Of a DNA stretch of 64,000 nucleotides, positions 49,361-60,654 are shown piece after piece. The stretch's first letter is position 1; each line of letters starts with the position of its first letter. The stretch is from the NCBI RefSeq assembly GCF_000154705.2, contig NZ_CM002917.1:3421853-3485852 (forward strand), given 5' to 3'. The notes under the pieces are model-generated. The model was not told the origin of the DNA. It searched no databases and was given only the letters and a program-made list of their open reading frames with translations. A program made the position numbers and the translations under genes. This DNA comes from Hoeflea phototrophica DFL-43. Lineage in GTDB: Bacteria; Pseudomonadota; Alphaproteobacteria; Rhizobiales; Rhizobiaceae.

Positions 49361-50008
49361 TCAGATGTCCTTCAGGAAAGGATTGGTGCGCCGCTCATCG
49401 CCGATCTTGCCGCCGGGCCCGTGGCCGCAAATGAAACCGATCTCATCGCCCAGCGGCAGCACTTTGTCGCGGATCGAGTTGATCAGGGTCTGGTGATCGC
49501 CGCCCGGCAAATCGGTGCGCCCGATCGAGCCCGCAAACAGCACGTCACCCAGATGCGCAAAACCCTGTGCGCGGTTGAAATAGATCACATGGCCCGGCGC
49601 GTGCCCCGGCGTGTGATAGACCTCGAATTCGTGGGCACCGAATGACACCTTTTCCCCGTCCTCAAGCCATTGGTCCGGCGTGACATTGCGCACCTCCATA
49701 TCGAGCCCGAACATCCTGGCCTGGTCTTCGAGCCCGGAAAGCAGGGGGACATCGTCTTTGTGCGGACCGATGATCTTCACGCCAAGCGTCTCGCACAATT
49801 CGTCGGCACCGCCGGCATGATCGATGTGCCCATGGGTAAGCCAGATCGCCTCGATGGTCAGGCCGTTCTCGCTGATCGTTTGCAGGATCACGTCAACGTC
49901 ACCGCCCGGATCAATCACCACGCCGGATTTGGTGTCCTCATCAAACAGCACCGTACAATTCTGCTGGAATGGGGTGACGGGAATGATTCCCGCGCGCAAA
50001 TTGCCCAT
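49361..50008 (-). CDS. MBL-fold metallohydrolase (glyoxalase II-like)
   Basis: 215 residues from the ATG at 50008 (MGNLRAGIIPVTPFQQNCTVL); the upstream extension is rejected. The zinc motif THGHIDHAGG is at 58-67, with downstream ligands in HTPGHAPGH, LGDVLFAGSIGRTDL and CGHGPGG. This is the standard two-zinc set of hydroxyacylglutathione hydrolases and related thioesterases. It lies 111 bp behind an lrp gene on the same strand. Confidence 0.93.
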   Translation of the reverse strand: MGNLRAGIIPVTPFQQNCTVLFDEDTKSGVVIDPGGDVDVILQTISENGLTIEAIWLTHGHIDHAGGADELCETLGVKIIGPHKDDVPLLSGLEDQARMFGLDMEVRNVTPDQWLEDGEKVSFGAHEFEVYHTPGHAPGHVIYFNRAQGFAHLGDVLFAGSIGRTDLPGGDHQTLINSIRDKVLPLGDEIGFICGHGPGGKIGDERRTNPFLKDI

Positions 50009-50119
50009 GATCAAGATCCCGTCTGGCTTCGACTCAGTCTGCGCAAGGTGGACGTACTGCGCTCCGATGTCACCCCCGCAATGCATCCAGCCCACCCGGC
50101 AACTGATCACCAGCCCGGA

Positions 50120-50590
50120 TCAGACAGGCAGGCCGCCGCCCTCCTTGAGCGTATCGAGCACAATCGCCGTCTTGACGTGCTGGACCGATTCATGAGGCAA
50201 CAGCACATCGCTGACGAAGGCCGACAGGCTGCGCAGGTCCGGCGTCACCACCTTCAGGATATAGTCCATTTCGCCCGTCAGCGAATAGGCCTCCAGCACC
50301 TCGGGCAGGCTGTCGATCAGCCGCGCGAAGCGCTGCGCATTGTCGCGGTTGTGCGTCGCCAGCGTCACCGTGATCAGATTGACAATGCCAACGCCGAGCT
50401 TGTCCCGGTCGAGATCGGCACGGTACCCCTTGATGAAGCCCTCATCCTCAAGCCGGCTGCGCCGCCGCGAGCATTGCGAGGCCGAAAGATTGATCTCATG
50501 GGCAAGCTCGTTGTTGGTCAGCCGGCCATCCCGCTGCAACAGCCTGAGCATTTTCCGGTCAAACTCATCCAGATGCACATAATTCTCCAT
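50120..50590 (-). CDS. Lrp/AsnC-family regulator, likely controls hpd
   Basis: 156 residues: HTH (LDEFDRKMLRLLQRDGRLTNNELAHEINLSASQCSRRR) plus RAM domain (SLTGEMDYILKVVTPDL). It is divergent from hpd, 147 bp apart, so tyrosine or another aromatic amino acid is a reasonable effector. An imperfect palindrome (50667-50685, TGACGCAT-C-ATGCGCATCA) lies between them. Known relatives next to hpd act the same way; this is inference. Confidence 0.9.
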   Translation of the reverse strand: MENYVHLDEFDRKMLRLLQRDGRLTNNELAHEINLSASQCSRRRSRLEDEGFIKGYRADLDRDKLGVGIVNLITVTLATHNRDNAQRFARLIDSLPEVLEAYSLTGEMDYILKVVTPDLRSLSAFVSDVLLPHESVQHVKTAIVLDTLKEGGGLPV

Positions 50591-50737
50591 TCTTCACTTA
50601 CATCTACACGTTTCGTGCGCATTTAGGGCTAAACACATACGGATTGCACGCACCTTGCAGCAAATATGACGCATCATGCGCATCAGTCAACAAGCGCGGG
50701 CACTGATGATCCCGGCGACGACAAGAGGAGAGACAGA

Positions 50738-51847
50738 ATGGGTCCGTTCCCGCACGATGCACCGCGCGCAGAAATCTCGGCCGACAACCCGGCCGGCACC
50801 AACGGTTTCGAATTTGTCGAGTTCGCCCATCCCGAGCCCGAGAAGCTCGAAGAGTTGTTTGCCCGCATGGGCTATTCCCCGGTCGCCCGCCACCGTGAGA
50901 AGGCCATCACCATCTGGCGCCAGGGTGACATCAACTACATCCTAAATGCCGAAAAAGGCTCCTTCGCAGACCGGTTTGTCGAGATCCATGGCCCCTGCGC
51001 GCCATCAATGGCCTGGCGCGTCGCCGACGCCAAACAGGCACTTGCCCACGCCGTCTCGAAGGGGGCTGAGGAATACACCGGCGACGACAAGACGCTCGAT
51101 GTGCCGGCCATCGTCGGCATTGGCGGCTCGCTGCTCTATTTCGTCGACACCTGGGGCGACTCCGGCTCTGCCTATGACGCAGACTTCGAATGGCTCGGCG
51201 AACGCGACCCGAAGCCCAAAGGCGCAGGCTACTATTATCTCGACCACCTGACCCACAATGTGATCCGCGGCAACATGGACAAGTGGTGGGATTTCTACCG
51301 TGACCTGTTCAATTTCAAGCAGATCCACTTTTTCGACATCGAGGGCAAGCTAACCGGGCTGGTGTCACGCGCCATCACCTCGCCCTGCGGCCGCATCCGC
51401 ATCCCGCTCAATGAATCCACCGATGACAAGAGCCAGATCGAGGAATATCTGCGCAAATACAATGGCGAGGGAATCCAGCACATCGCCGTGGGCACAGACG
51501 ACATCTATTCCGCCACCGACTGGATCGCCGACAAGGGCGTGAAATTCATGCCCGGCCCGCCCGACACCTATTACGATCTTTCCAAGACCCGTGTGCATGA
51601 CCATGACGAGCCCATCGAGCGGATGAAGAAGCACGGCATCCTGATCGATGGCGAAGGCGTGATCGAAGGCGGCATCACCAAGATTCTGCTGCAGGTGTTC
51701 TCCAAGACAGTGATCGGGCCGATCTTTTTCGAGTTCATCCAGCGCAAGGGTGACGAGGGCTTTGGCGAAGGCAACTTCCGCGCCCTGTTCGAATCCATCG
51801 AGGAAGACCAGATCCGCCGCGGCGTGTTCACCGACGCCGCCGAATAG
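50738..51847 (+). CDS. hpd: 4-hydroxyphenylpyruvate dioxygenase
   Basis: 369 residues from the ATG at 50738, preceded by GAGGAG. Two vicinal-oxygen-chelate domains are present. The iron ligands sit in LDHLTHNV, EGIQHIAVG and FFEFIQRKGDEGFGEGNF. It converts 4-hydroxyphenylpyruvate to homogentisate, the second step of tyrosine breakdown. Homogentisate dioxygenase and later enzymes are not in the window. It is monocistronic with a strong terminator, and the lrp gene is divergent. Confidence 0.97.
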   Translation: MGPFPHDAPRAEISADNPAGTNGFEFVEFAHPEPEKLEELFARMGYSPVARHREKAITIWRQGDINYILNAEKGSFADRFVEIHGPCAPSMAWRVADAKQALAHAVSKGAEEYTGDDKTLDVPAIVGIGGSLLYFVDTWGDSGSAYDADFEWLGERDPKPKGAGYYYLDHLTHNVIRGNMDKWWDFYRDLFNFKQIHFFDIEGKLTGLVSRAITSPCGRIRIPLNESTDDKSQIEEYLRKYNGEGIQHIAVGTDDIYSATDWIADKGVKFMPGPPDTYYDLSKTRVHDHDEPIERMKKHGILIDGEGVIEGGITKILLQVFSKTVIGPIFFEFIQRKGDEGFGEGNFRALFESIEEDQIRRGVFTDAAE

Positions 51848-51872
51848 GGACCGGACGTCACGTACAAACAAG

Positions 51873-51905
51873 AAGGCGGCGCTCCTTTCGGAAACGCCGC
51901 CTTTT
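51873..51905. terminator. Bidirectional terminator between hpd and ilvE
   Basis: AAGGCGGCG (51873-51881) and CGCCGCCTT (51895-51903) form a perfect 9-bp stem. TTTTT follows on the plus strand and TTCTTGTTTG on the minus strand. Confidence 0.85.
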
Positions 51906-51924
51906 TCATGCAATCAGGAAAAAT

Positions 51925-52815
51925 CTATTCCGCCGCAGCGCGCTTGGGCTGAACCTCGGCCATATAGTCATTGACCAGGTTCTGGGTAATCTCGCCAACG
52001 GTGAATGTGTAAGGGCCGATCTCAGACACCGGCGTCACTTCCGCAGCGGTCCCGGTGAGAAAACATTGCTCGAAGCCTTCGAGTTCCTCGGGCAGGATTG
52101 CCCGCTCGATCACCTCGTAACCGCGCTGCTTTGCAAGAGCGATCACGGTACGGCGGGTGATGCCGTCAAGGAAACAGTCAGGCGTCGGTGTGTGGATCTT
52201 GCCGTCCTTGACGAAGAAGATGTTGGCGCCGGTGGCTTCAGCCACCCGGCCGCGCCAATCCAGCATCAGCGCATCGGCATAGCCGCGTTCTTCCGCGCGA
52301 TGCTTGGACAGGGTGCAGATCATGTAAAGGCCCGCAGCCTTGGAGCGCGACGGTGCCGTCATCGGATCAGGACGGCGGTATTCGGCCATATCCAGCCTGA
52401 TCCCCTTCATACGCTGTTCGGGATCGAAATAGCTTGGCCATTGCCAGATCGCGATGGCCAGATTGATCCGGTTCTTCTGGGCCGAAACGCCCATCATCTC
52501 CGAACCGCGCCAGGCAATCGGGCGCACATAGGCATCCTCGAGCCCCTGCCGCGCCAGAAGCTCGATGCAGGCCTGATCGATCTCGGCAACGCTGAAGGGG
52601 ATCTTGAAGCCGAGGATCTCGCCGGATGTGTGAAGTCGCTCGGTATGCTCGGTCAGCTTGAAGATTTCGCCGCCATAGGCGCGTTCGCCTTCAAACACGG
52701 CACTGGCATAATGCAAACCATGGCTGAGCACATGCATCTTCGCATCTTGCCACGGAACGAATTCACCATTGTACCAGATTTCGCCGTCAAGCTGGTCAAA
52801 AGGCACGGACGCCAT
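51925..52815 (-). CDS. ilvE: Branched-chain amino acid aminotransferase
   Basis: 296 residues from the ATG at 52815, with GGAGGAAA 6-13 nt upstream; the 55-residue upstream extension is rejected. PLP fold type IV: FVPWQDAKMHVLSHGLHYASAVFEG, the PLP lysine in SRSKAAGLYMI, and TGTAAEVTPV. It performs the last step of Val, Leu and Ile synthesis. A -35 TTGACA (52985-52990, minus strand) overlaps the MarR operator. Confidence 0.95.
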   Translation of the reverse strand: MASVPFDQLDGEIWYNGEFVPWQDAKMHVLSHGLHYASAVFEGERAYGGEIFKLTEHTERLHTSGEILGFKIPFSVAEIDQACIELLARQGLEDAYVRPIAWRGSEMMGVSAQKNRINLAIAIWQWPSYFDPEQRMKGIRLDMAEYRRPDPMTAPSRSKAAGLYMICTLSKHRAEERGYADALMLDWRGRVAEATGANIFFVKDGKIHTPTPDCFLDGITRRTVIALAKQRGYEVIERAILPEELEGFEQCFLTGTAAEVTPVSEIGPYTFTVGEITQNLVNDYMAEVQPKRAAAE

Positions 52816-52982
52816 CGTGTTTCCTCCAGGCGGTTTCCCGCCACACTCGGTAATTGTTTGAAACCGGCCTTGCTTAGCACCGGTCGCGCGTCGAAACTTC
52901 ACGCAGAAGACGGTCAATGGCAAGCCGGTGGGCCGGGCAAACTTGCCGCGCGCACGGATCGACGCTAACAATTGCGCCAAAT

Positions 52983-53003
52983 TATGTCAACATGACTGAC
53001 ATA
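52983..53003. promoter_or_regulatory. Palindromic operator for the MarR-family gene
   Basis: TATGTCA (52983-52989) and TGACATA (52997-53003) are perfect 7-bp arms with a 7-bp spacer, 19 bp before the MarR ATG. On the minus strand the left arm contains TTGACA, a consensus -35 facing ilvE. A bound MarR dimer could thus affect both genes. Confidence 0.5.
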
Positions 53004-53022
53004 TTCGAAAGGAAAAGTCGCA

Positions 53023-53547
53023 ATGAGCCAGACTGGCGCAATCCGTGCAGGTTCCACCGGAGTTCTGGAAACCCCCATGGGGGAAGACGAGGGCATAGAC
53101 TTCGAGATCATCGAGCTGCTGTTCTTCGCCTATCGCGATTTCATTTCCGATCCCGATGCCATTCTCGACACGTATGGCTTCGGACGCGCCCATCACCGCG
53201 TGGTTCACTTTGTCAACCGTGAGCCCGGACTGACAGTCGCCGCCCTGCTGGAAACTCTCAAGATCACCAAGCAGTCCCTGGCCAGAGTCCTCAAGCAGCT
53301 CATCGACTCAGGCTATATCGAACAGGTTGCGGGGCCCGAGGACCGCCGCCAGCGGCGGCTCTTTCCCACCCAGCGCGGCCGCGAGCTTGCACTCGCACTG
53401 GCACGGCCACAGTCTCGCCGCATCGCCAATGCACTTGAAAATCTCGACGCCGAGGGCCGCAAGGCCGTTTCGGAGTTTTTGTCAGGGATGATCGAGCCGG
53501 GGACCGGAAGCGAACTCGAGAGCCGTGACAGCAAGCAGGAGGGGTAA
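53023..53547 (+). CDS. MarR-family regulator (PetP-like)
   Basis: 174 residues with AAGGAAAA upstream. The winged HTH is clear: FVNREPGLTVAALLETLKITKQSLARVLKQLIDSGYIEQ and GPEDRRQRRLFPT (wing). It lies 5 bp before an OmpR-type response regulator. A MarR-regulator pair of this order is known as petP-petR in Rhodobacter capsulatus (from memory). A palindrome lies in its promoter, suggesting autoregulation. Confidence 0.9.
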   Translation: MSQTGAIRAGSTGVLETPMGEDEGIDFEIIELLFFAYRDFISDPDAILDTYGFGRAHHRVVHFVNREPGLTVAALLETLKITKQSLARVLKQLIDSGYIEQVAGPEDRRQRRLFPTQRGRELALALARPQSRRIANALENLDAEGRKAVSEFLSGMIEPGTGSELESRDSKQEG

Positions 53548-53552
53548 TCCGA

Positions 53553-54260
53553 ATGACCACGCAAACACTCAGCGATGACGCTGCACATCTTCTTGTTGTT
53601 GATGACGACACCCGCATTCGCGACCTGCTGTCGCGCTATCTTACGGACCAGGGCTTTCGTGTGACAACCGCGGCGGACGCCAGCGAGGCCCGCCGAAAGC
53701 TCGAGGGCATCGATTTCGATCTTCTTGTCATTGATGTCATGATGCCCGGCGAAAGCGGGCTGTCACTGACCCGCTCATTGCGTGAAATCAAGACCGTGCC
53801 GATCCTGATGCTGACGGCGCTGGCCGAGGGTGACGCGCGCATCGACGGTCTCGAGGCGGGTGCGGATGACTATCTGGCCAAGCCCTTCAATCCCCGCGAA
53901 CTGGTGCTCAGGATCAACAACATCCTAAAGCGCGGCGGGCAGCCCGGCGTTCCCAAGATCGAACAGGTGGTGTTCGGCCCCTACACATTCGTGCTTGCGC
54001 GACGTGAATTGAAGAAGTCCGGGGAACAGGTCCGGCTCACCGACCGTGAGCGCGAAATCATGGTCACCTTCGCCGAGAACGCCGGCGAGACGGTGCCGCG
54101 CCATGAGCTTGCCGGCGGCGACACCGAAATCGGGGAGCGCACCATCGATGTGCAGATCAACCGCCTGAGGCGCAAGATCGAAGACGATCCCGCAAACCCG
54201 ATCTGGCTACAGACTGTTCGTGGGATCGGCTACCGCCTGAGCGTGGAGACAACCGGCTGA
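53553..54260 (+). CDS. OmpR-family response regulator (PetR-like)
   Basis: 235 residues. The receiver has the acidic pocket VVDDDTR, the phospho-acceptor in LLVIDVMMPG and the lysine in YLAKPF. The C-terminal winged HTH ends QTVRGIGYRLSVE. It sits 5 bp behind the MarR gene, in one operon with it. The partner kinase is probably the EnvZ-type gene at 59234, about 5 kb away across three genes; no kinase is adjacent. Confidence 0.93.
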   Translation: MTTQTLSDDAAHLLVVDDDTRIRDLLSRYLTDQGFRVTTAADASEARRKLEGIDFDLLVIDVMMPGESGLSLTRSLREIKTVPILMLTALAEGDARIDGLEAGADDYLAKPFNPRELVLRINNILKRGGQPGVPKIEQVVFGPYTFVLARRELKKSGEQVRLTDREREIMVTFAENAGETVPRHELAGGDTEIGERTIDVQINRLRRKIEDDPANPIWLQTVRGIGYRLSVETTG

Positions 54261-54349
54261 AGCGTACCCCCCTAAAAAACATCGGTAAAAAACCACTTTC
54301 TGGCGAGAGATTGCTTTAACCTTTCGCACCTTATTTTTGCCCCTATTAG

Positions 54350-56221
<1,872 letters not shown>

Positions 56222-56256
56222 TCGGTCTTCGGCCTCAACAGGCCGTCCCGTAAACC

Positions 56257-56290
56257 AAACGGCCCGTGCACATTGCACGGGCCGTTTTTT
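56257..56290. terminator. Bidirectional terminator between chemoreceptor and BASS genes
   Basis: AAACGGCCCGTGC (56257-56269) and GCACGGGCCGTTT (56275-56287) form a perfect 13-bp stem with a 5-nt loop, followed by T on the plus strand and by TTTGG on the minus strand. Confidence 0.85.
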
Positions 56291-56335
56291 CATGTCCTTT
56301 GTTCCGGCAACCGGCCGCTAATGCATGGCCAGGTG

Positions 56336-57217
56336 TCAGAGCAGACCGTCAGGCAGTTTTTGCTCTCCGGCGCTGTTGATCCGGCGGAACCAGAAGGTCA
56401 GCATGGTCGAGCTCAGCACGATAAACAGCGAATAGAGTGCCGGCACCGCCATCACCGCCTGCGCCTCGGTCCCGGAGAAGGTAAAGGCGATGATGGCAAT
56501 CGCCAACGGCCCGTTCTGAATGCCGGTTTCCAATGCAATGGTGCGGGCGCTACGCGGATGCAGCTTGAGCAGCGACGCAAACCCGTAGCCAATGGCAAAT
56601 CCGAACAACCCAAGCGCAATGGCGCCGAAATAGGTGGCCCAGGATGTCGTCATCAGAAAGTCCCAGTTTCTTGGAATCCAGGACACGATCAGAAACAGAA
56701 TGAAGATGATGGCGAGCAGCGAACCGAGAAACTCCGTCACCGCCCCGGTATTGGCGTTGAGTTTGCGAAGGCCCATGCCGATTGCCACCGGCACCAGCAG
56801 CAGCACCAGCGTCGCGATGATGTTCTCGCGCGGGATCTGCAAATCGAGCGCCCCCGCATAGAGCACCAGCACCAGCGGGATCAACACCACGCCGAAGACG
56901 GTCGAATTAACGGTCATGAGAACCGACAGCGCCAGATTTCCCTTCGAGAAATAGGTGAAGATGTTTGACGTGGTTCCCCCGGGCATGCAGCCCATGATCA
57001 GGATGCCGATCTTGATCGAATCCGGCACCGGCAGGCTGATCGCCAGCAGGAAGGCGATAAACGGCATGAAGCCATATTGCGACGCGACCCCGATGATCAG
57101 TCCGTAGGGCCGCTTCAGCGCCAATGCAAAATCGCGCGGGGTCAGCGACGCGCCCATGCCAAGCATGATCACAAAGATCATAAGGGCGAGAATTGCCTGT
57201 TCCAAAGGTCCGACCAT
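56336..57217 (-). CDS. BASS-family transporter (bile acid:sodium symporter type)
   Basis: 293 residues from the ATG at 57217, with GGAGG upstream. About ten helices are present, with the conserved MGCMPGGTTSNIFTYFSKGNLALSV and ETGIQNGPLAIAI, which form the crossover sites of the fold. Members move organic acids, including bile acids, pantoate or pyruvate, with Na+. It follows fadD by 76 bp on the same strand, so an organic-acid or fatty-acid link is possible. Confidence 0.92.
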   Translation of the reverse strand: MVGPLEQAILALMIFVIMLGMGASLTPRDFALALKRPYGLIIGVASQYGFMPFIAFLLAISLPVPDSIKIGILIMGCMPGGTTSNIFTYFSKGNLALSVLMTVNSTVFGVVLIPLVLVLYAGALDLQIPRENIIATLVLLLVPVAIGMGLRKLNANTGAVTEFLGSLLAIIFILFLIVSWIPRNWDFLMTTSWATYFGAIALGLFGFAIGYGFASLLKLHPRSARTIALETGIQNGPLAIAIIAFTFSGTEAQAVMAVPALYSLFIVLSSTMLTFWFRRINSAGEQKLPDGLL

Positions 57218-57293
57218 GGTTCCTCCCTGAAAGCCGGTCGTTTCTGTTCGATCCGCTGAGCACCAAAGCACTCAGGGACCACCATGGCTTGTC

Positions 57294-59015
57294 CTAAGCG
57301 TTTGCAACCTGCGAAGTCTCGACCGGATGCTCCACGCGCAAATCCTTGCGCAGGATCTTGCCGACATTCGATTTCGGCAGCTCATCGCGGAACTCGACCA
57401 GCTTTGGCACCTTGTAGCCGGTCAGATGCGCCTTGCAGTGCGCCCTTATGTCCTCGACCGTCAGCGCAGGATCGCGGCTGACGACAAAGGCCTTCACCGC
57501 CTCGCCCGCGGCGCCGTCGGGAACCCCGATCACAGCGGACTCGACAATGCCCGGATGGGCAGCAAGGCAGTCCTCGATCTCGTTGGGATAGACGTTGAAG
57601 CCCGACACCAGCACCATGTCCTTCTTGCGGTCGACAATCCGGAAATAGCCGTCAGCATCCATGGTGGCGATGTCGCCGGTGAGCAGCCAGCCGTCCTTGA
57701 TGGTCTTTTCCGTTTCCTCGGGCCGCTTCCAGTAGCCCAGCATGATCTGCGGCCCGCGCGCTGCAAGCTCGCCCACCTCCCCCGGCGCCACCGGTTGGCC
57801 ATCGCCATCCAGGCAGGCCACGTCGGTTGAAGGCACAGGCACGCCGATCGAGTTGCTGCGGGTCCGCCCCAGCGGGTTGAAGGTGATCACCGGCGAAGAT
57901 TCGGTCAGCCCGTAGCCCTCCAGAACCGGCTTTCCGGTGATCTCTTCCCATCGCTCGGCAACCGCCTTTTGCAGCGCCATGCCGCCAGCGGATGCGAATT
58001 TGAGATGCTTGGGTGGGGTGTCGAGAAACCAGATCTCGTTCGACAGACCGTTGAACAGCGTGTTGACGCCACTCATCCAGGTGATCTTGTAGTTCTCGAA
58101 CGCCCGCTTGAGATTGGACAACGGCCGCGGATTGGGAATCAGGATGTTGCGCGCACCAAGCCAGTAGAAGCCGACAAGGTTCACGGTGAACGCGAAGATG
58201 TGGTACATCGGCAGCGCCGTCAGAGCCACTTCCTCGCCCTTCTTCACACCACTGATCATCTCCATGGTCTGCGCCATGTTCATGATGATGTTGCGATGCG
58301 ACAGCATCGCGCCCTTCGACACCCCGGTGGTGCCGCCGGTGTATTGCAGACAGGCGATGTCATCGGGGTCGACGGAAGCGGTGTAGGATCCCGCGCCGAT
58401 CTTTCCCTCATCCCGCCGGGCGGCTCCGGCGGCAATCGCGTCGGGCAGCCGGATATGCGCCACATCCACCGGATGGATGGTCTTGTCCCAGTATTTCTGG
58501 ACCGCGCCGACAATCATCCTCGGCAGCATAGGCATGAACTCGGCCACCCGGGTGACAATCACCGTCGGGATGTGATGGCCCTTGAGCGCCTCGGGCAGCT
58601 TGTCGGCAAACATGTCGACAATCACCAGCGCCGCCGGCTTGGAGTCTGCAAATTGCCTGGCCATCTCCTCGGCCGTATAGAGCGGATTGACATTGACCAG
58701 CACGCAGCCCGCCTTGAACACGCCAAAGGCGATCACCGGAAACGGCAGGCCGTTGGGTGCCTGCAGGGCCACCCGGTCCCCGGCCTCAAGACCCGCGACC
58801 TCGCGCAGATAGGCGGCAAGCGCGCTCGACATCTCGTCGACCTGCCGGAAGCTCAGGGTTCCATTCATTCCATTGGGAAGACAGACTGTGAATGCGGGTG
58901 CGTCGCCATAGACCGAGGCGGTGTGGCTGACCAGATCACCGAGATTGCGAAACGGCAATTCATCGATCTGCGCACGGACGGATGGCCCGTAAAAAGAAGT
59001 CCAAGGTCGTTCCAT
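57294..59015 (-). CDS. fadD: Long-chain fatty acid-CoA ligase (FadD type)
   Basis: 573 residues from the ATG at 59015, with GGGAGGAG upstream; the upstream extension is rejected. ANL-superfamily motifs are present: LQYTGGTTGVSKGAMLSH (ATP loop), YGLTESSPVITFNP, LLTGDIATMDADGYFRIVDRKKDM and KSNVGKILRKDLR (catalytic lysine). It activates long-chain fatty acids to acyl-CoA for beta-oxidation or lipid synthesis. It is divergent from the kinase at 59234. Confidence 0.94.
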   Translation of the reverse strand: MERPWTSFYGPSVRAQIDELPFRNLGDLVSHTASVYGDAPAFTVCLPNGMNGTLSFRQVDEMSSALAAYLREVAGLEAGDRVALQAPNGLPFPVIAFGVFKAGCVLVNVNPLYTAEEMARQFADSKPAALVIVDMFADKLPEALKGHHIPTVIVTRVAEFMPMLPRMIVGAVQKYWDKTIHPVDVAHIRLPDAIAAGAARRDEGKIGAGSYTASVDPDDIACLQYTGGTTGVSKGAMLSHRNIIMNMAQTMEMISGVKKGEEVALTALPMYHIFAFTVNLVGFYWLGARNILIPNPRPLSNLKRAFENYKITWMSGVNTLFNGLSNEIWFLDTPPKHLKFASAGGMALQKAVAERWEEITGKPVLEGYGLTESSPVITFNPLGRTRSNSIGVPVPSTDVACLDGDGQPVAPGEVGELAARGPQIMLGYWKRPEETEKTIKDGWLLTGDIATMDADGYFRIVDRKKDMVLVSGFNVYPNEIEDCLAAHPGIVESAVIGVPDGAAGEAVKAFVVSRDPALTVEDIRAHCKAHLTGYKVPKLVEFRDELPKSNVGKILRKDLRVEHPVETSQVANA

Positions 59016-59233
59016 ATGCGTGATGCTCCTCCCAGAACAGTCCCGATTAAGTGGGGGTATTCGCCGAATTTGCAAGCTCTTTGCATAATCTGTCCAACAG
59101 ATGCTGCATTGAAACCCAGATGATCCGCGCGGCAACATGCTGGCATGCCGCCGCTTGTCGCTACCCATTCGGCTTCAGCTTGTTTATAACCACGGGCGAA
59201 CAGGACTATCCGCAGGGCGGGAGGTTGGGAGCC

Positions 59234-60616
59234 ATGGCCAGCATCGACTCTATTCGCCGTGAGTACGAGCGTTATCCGCCCAATGGGCTACGCCGCTTCA
59301 CGCGCTGGTTCACCAAAAGGATTCCGACCCGGCTCTACGCCCGTGCGCTGCTGATCATCATCATCCCGATGGTTTTGCTGCAATCGGTGATCGCCTTCGT
59401 GTTCATGGAACGCCACTGGCAGACGGTGACCCAGAGGCTGTCGATGGCCGTGACCCGCGATATCGCGGCCACGATCGACGTGATCAACAGCTTCCCGGAC
59501 AAGACCGCCCAGGACGAGATGATCCGGATCGCACGCGAACGGCTGGATCTGTCGGTTGCAATCGAGCCCGCCGGCGACCTGCCACCGCCACGGCCGAAAC
59601 CGTTCTTTTCGATTCTCGACCAGACCCTTTCCGAGGAAATCACCCGCCAGATCCGGCTGCCATTCTGGATCGACACGGTGGGCAATTCCAACATTGTCGA
59701 GATCCGGATCAAGCTCGAAAACAGCATCCTCCGGGTCTTCGCCAAACGCAGCCAGGCCTACGCTTCCAACACCCATATCTTCCTTTTGTGGATGGTCGGC
59801 ACCTCGCTTGTGCTGCTGGTGATCGCGATCCTGTTCCTGCGCGGCCAGATCCGTCCGATCCTCAAACTGACCCAGGCCGCGGAGAGTTTCGGCAAGGGCC
59901 AGCGCATGCCCGACGATTTCCGTCCCCGCGGCGCTGATGAAGTGCGCCGCGCCGGCATTGCATTCATCAAGATGCGCGAGCGCATCGAGCGCCAGATCGA
60001 ACAGCGCACGGCAATGCTCTCGGGCGTCAGCCACGACCTGCGCACCATCCTCACCCGCTTCCGGCTGCAACTGGCGCTGGTCAGCGACGGGCCGGAGCTG
60101 GACGCGCTCAACAAGGACATCGACGACATGCAGTCGATGCTCGACAGTTACCTCTCCTTTGCCCGCGGCGAGGCCGAGGAGGATGTGGGCGTGATGAGCC
60201 TCAAGACGACCGTTGAAAAGGTCGCCGCCGACGGCCGACTGCGCGGCGCCAATGTCAGTGTGACGGTGGAAGGTGACGATGACATCAATGTCAGGCCGAA
60301 CGCGTTTGACCGGCTGCTGACCAACCTGGTCTCCAACGCCTGCCGTCATGCCGACGAAGTCACCATCCACGCACAGAACCGCGGCAAATGGCTGACCATC
60401 GCCATTGACGATGATGGGCCGGGAATCCCGATCGATGCCCGCGAGGATGTGTTCAGGCCCTTCTACCGCCTCGATGAAGCCCGCAACCAGGATGAGACCG
60501 GTTCAGGCCTCGGCCTGGCCATCGTGCGCGACATCGCCCGCAGCCATGGCGGCGACGTCATGCTCTCTGACAGCGCCATGGGCGGCCTGCGCGCGACGGT
60601 GCGGCTGCCGGTCTGA
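59234..60616 (+). CDS. EnvZ-type sensor histidine kinase
   Basis: 460 residues from the ATG at 59234 with GGGAG upstream. TM1 is at about 33-55, a periplasmic segment to about 190, TM2 at about 195-215, then HAMP, the H-box SGVSHDLRTILTRFRLQLAL and an HATPase domain (NLVSNACRHA, DDDGPGIP, GSGLGLAIV). The residue after HDLRT is Ile rather than Pro, a variant common in this alphaproteobacterial group. The likely partner is the OmpR-type regulator at 53553. Confidence 0.93.
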   Translation: MASIDSIRREYERYPPNGLRRFTRWFTKRIPTRLYARALLIIIIPMVLLQSVIAFVFMERHWQTVTQRLSMAVTRDIAATIDVINSFPDKTAQDEMIRIARERLDLSVAIEPAGDLPPPRPKPFFSILDQTLSEEITRQIRLPFWIDTVGNSNIVEIRIKLENSILRVFAKRSQAYASNTHIFLLWMVGTSLVLLVIAILFLRGQIRPILKLTQAAESFGKGQRMPDDFRPRGADEVRRAGIAFIKMRERIERQIEQRTAMLSGVSHDLRTILTRFRLQLALVSDGPELDALNKDIDDMQSMLDSYLSFARGEAEEDVGVMSLKTTVEKVAADGRLRGANVSVTVEGDDDINVRPNAFDRLLTNLVSNACRHADEVTIHAQNRGKWLTIAIDDDGPGIPIDAREDVFRPFYRLDEARNQDETGSGLGLAIVRDIARSHGGDVMLSDSAMGGLRATVRLPV

Positions 60617-60654
60617 AGCAAGGGCAATCCGGGACCCGGGACTTTGGCTCCGGG

